Of a stretch of DNA of 64,000 nucleotides, positions 61,822 through 64,000 are shown piece by piece. The translations under genes and the position numbers were made by a program. Under the pieces are notes generated by a model. It was given only the letters and a program-made list of their open reading frames with translations. It made no database searches and had not been told where the DNA came from. Within the stretch, counting starts at the first letter, position 1. Each line of letters opens with the position of its first letter. The DNA is from Armillaria gallica (Eukaryota > Basidiomycota > Agaricomycetes > Agaricales > Physalacriaceae), in contig JBANDB010000008.1 of the NCBI GenBank assembly GCA_037576215.1, positions 2,914,001 through 2,978,000 of the forward strand. Reading direction: 5' to 3'.

Positions 61822-62320
61822 CGTACGCCATCATGAAGGTTAAGTTATTCATATGATATATCAATCAAATATTTCGACACATGCTTCGTTGAGTGATTGA
61901 CGATTATCCAACGACGATGTCGTATAGTCCTTTTTTAAGACGCTGCTGATACCCACCGGCGGAGGTTTGGGATACACGACTGCGGGATGCGCCTCAATAA
62001 AAAGACTCGGCAGCGGTGACTCTGGACTCCGCTGGAACTGCGTGGACTTGTCGCAAACTCCCTAACCGAAACTGAACTGTTCGTAGCTAGGCAGACAAAT
62101 TACAGCAGGCCGTGCTATTCAAGTCACAGTCAATACATATACGTACAGCACGGAAGGTCTATATACACTAGTCTAGAATGTGTGCTAGAATGTAGCAGAT
62201 GTGCGGTACAGATACAATTGCGGGGTGTTATAGAGAATCCAGCAGAACCCAGAACGTAAGAAGAACAGATAAGGGTAAGCACTATGCATAGAGATGAGAT
62301 CGCAAGAGATAGAAGGGGAC
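61822..62320. other. intergenic, convergent 3' ends
   Basis: About 500 bp between two converging genes. No open frame or structure of note. Confidence 0.35.
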
Positions 62321-64000
62321 CTAAGATAACGTGGATGCCCTGGACCGGCGAGCCAGCTCTCGAAGACGGTGGTTGCTCTCGACCGTAGGCTGGGCAGCCG
62401 CCTCCAGCTTCTGAGTCATCCTATCCACGCTTTGTGTCGACGCAGCCTCACAGGCCGCACCAAGGCCTCCAAGACCGGCTCCACTTCCTTCTCAATTACT
62501 TCAGTGGCGATTTGTTCAAGTAATGGATTGATCGATTGTAACGGGTATGCTTGTTCCATCTGCCGCAGTTCTCTCAATTCATCAGACATCTCTTGAAGAT
62601 GGGCATGGCGCTCTTTTGACCTTTTCTCGAAGCCGGCAATTTTTTCTTCGAGCTAAACCCGAAACACGGTAAATGAGATTGGTACAAGACGAGGATTTAG
62701 GACAAACCTCTGCCTTGACTACCAGATTAGCGTCCCTCTCGGCTTTCCATCTCTCTAACTCGTCCTTCTGGTTCACGAATTTGTCCGTGTACTCTGCAAT
62801 CGTCGACATCATTTCAACGACTTGACCACCAGTGTTATTTAATCTCAAGGTCAAAGGGTCTTCCTCTGGATCTAACTCCTCCATCCTCAAACGGGCGAGG
62901 CTATCACTCATTTGAATGCCCTCCTCAAAGAGAGAATCCACATCGTCCATCGATTTTTTGTGATCCAAGAAGTCAGAAAGGTCATTGACTTGATCCTGCA
63001 ACTCGGCAATGCGTCTCTGGAAGTAGTCCATGGTAGGATTGTCTGGCCATTCTTCGGGCTTCCAATGTGGTGTGATATCGATTGGATAGTTCTCTGCGGC
63101 CGCTTCTGCAGCACGTCTTTCAGCTTCATCCTGCGCTTCGGCCAGCTGCTTCATCCAAAGTTCAACGTCCTCCATATATTTGGTGACTTGTTCCATCTTT
63201 TCTTCCATTTCATCCAGAGATATTTTGGAGTAGAAACATCTGGCAGACTGAGAAGCTTCTTCGTCGTATCTTCAATGTTTTCAAATTAATACCGTGAATG
63301 ATATCCAATTCCTTTTGGGCTTGATTCCAGTGTGGTCCAGCAGCTTCCTGTCCCATGGCATAGGGTTGCGAACTTTGAGCTGAAATCCAAGCGCGATATT
63401 TTTCGTCGTGTTCGGATTTCTCGATTTTGAGGCGCACCAGTGTGAAGAAAAGTCTATCAGAATCAAATTAGAATCTAGGGCTAGAACGAGGAATGAAACA
63501 TACTTCATGACGCCCTTGTACGCATTTTGAGCATCTGTGAGTAAATGTGATGGCGAGGGGGGTTGATCACTAGCGCCGGAACCACTTCTAGAGACATCAA
63601 CGGCCAGCGACGCTGCTGGCTGTTTCCCAGGGTCTTTCCTCTTTTTCGGCAGTGGTATGTGCGATGAGGACGTGGTAGGATCGGGAAGAGGAGGTAGCAT
63701 GATCGTGTCCTGTGAATCGCGCCTTGGAATTTCCTTCTCTTTACCCTTTGAAGTGGATGGTGGTGAAGAGTCAACCTGCATTGGTTGCGGTTCCTCGGTA
63801 GGCACGTTCTCCAAACCTATCCCGGCATCTGAAGTTCCCCAGCCAGAGCCCCAAGTGCCTGCTGACGAGTCGACTTTGTCTGTGCTACCCCAGCCTCCCG
63901 AGCCCCATGTGCCTTCCGAGTCCTTCGCTCCATCCCACGCCGGGGACGCAGAACCATTGCCCTTGGACTTGTCATCCCACTGAGGCGGAGACTTTGCCCA
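62321..64000 (-). CDS. partial coiled-coil protein with WG/GW repeats, one apparent frame break
   Basis: The 5' part lies beyond the window; the frame is open at the right edge. Reading on the minus strand, it begins within a Trp/Gly/Ser-rich region (WAKSPPQWDD, EGTWGSGGWGSTD, AGTWGSGWGTSD). A disordered Pro/Ser/Lys-rich part with SKGKEKEIPRRDSQDTIMLP and a basic PLPKKRKDPGK (nuclear localisation-like) follows. The rest is long helical, strongly charged coiled coil (KMEQVTKYMEDVELWMKQLA, QRRIAELQDQVNDLSDFLD, KDELERWKAERDANL). Introns lie near 62653-62708, 63209-63262 and 63453-63503. At 62453-62456 the coiled coil continues in another frame: one base added to GGCC would join EALVRA to CEAASTQSVDRMTQKL, ending RRSRASTLS. 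Not recognised; a nuclear RNA- or chromatin-linked scaffold is speculation from WG repeats and the basic cluster. Confidence 0.6.

Overview
This window is nuclear DNA from a filamentous basidiomycete fungus, most likely an Agaricomycete. Nearly every gene is cut by many short GT-AG introns of about 45 to 60 bases with fungal branch points. The conserved proteins are eukaryotic housekeeping factors in their fungal form, and genes lie tightly packed on both strands. I saw no operon signals, ribosome binding sites, CRISPR arrays or tRNA genes.

Positions 1-33.6 kb form a dense housekeeping block. In order it holds EFR3 (+), VPS52 (-), a stand-alone REV1-type BRCT protein (-), CEF1/CDC5 (+), a PRM10/ThrE-family membrane protein (+), cytosolic PheRS alpha (-), PEX2 (+), a KAP120/importin-11 karyopherin (-), SLX4 (+), folylpolyglutamate synthase (-), the diphthine-ammonia ligase DPH6 (+), an SLC45-like sugar transporter (-), an AVO2-like ankyrin protein (-) and a STEEP1 homologue (+). 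Several pairs are divergent with 60-270 bp between start codons, so they probably share promoters. Others converge tail to tail, 90-130 bp apart.

Positions 33.6-43.9 kb are gene-poor. I could assemble two small unrecognised multi-exon genes (34.3-34.9 and 38.1-38.9 kb), a coiled-coil protein that may be WTAP/Mum2-like (36.4-37.4 kb) and a one-exon proline-rich protein (41.1-41.7 kb). The rest shows no convincing coding structure.

Positions 43.9-61.8 kb hold an island of secreted degradative enzymes: a GH18 chitinase (+), a GtaA-type glutaminase (-), a second GH18 chitinase (+), a fungalysin M36 metalloprotease (+) and a second GtaA-type glutaminase (+). Together they would break down chitin and protein outside the cell and deamidate the glutamine released, which fits nitrogen scavenging or cell-wall recycling. 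Two enzyme families occur twice, and a small duplicated glutaminase fragment lies just upstream of the last copy, so local duplication shaped this region. The window ends inside a coiled-coil gene with WG/GW repeats (-).

A recurrent feature is single-base frame breaks, many of them in short homopolymers, inside genes that should be essential (PheRS, FPGS) as well as in the secreted enzymes. I read most of these as consensus errors in the assembly rather than pseudogenes. Also notable are three GC-AG introns with an identical donor hexamer and several microexons of 8-11 bases.
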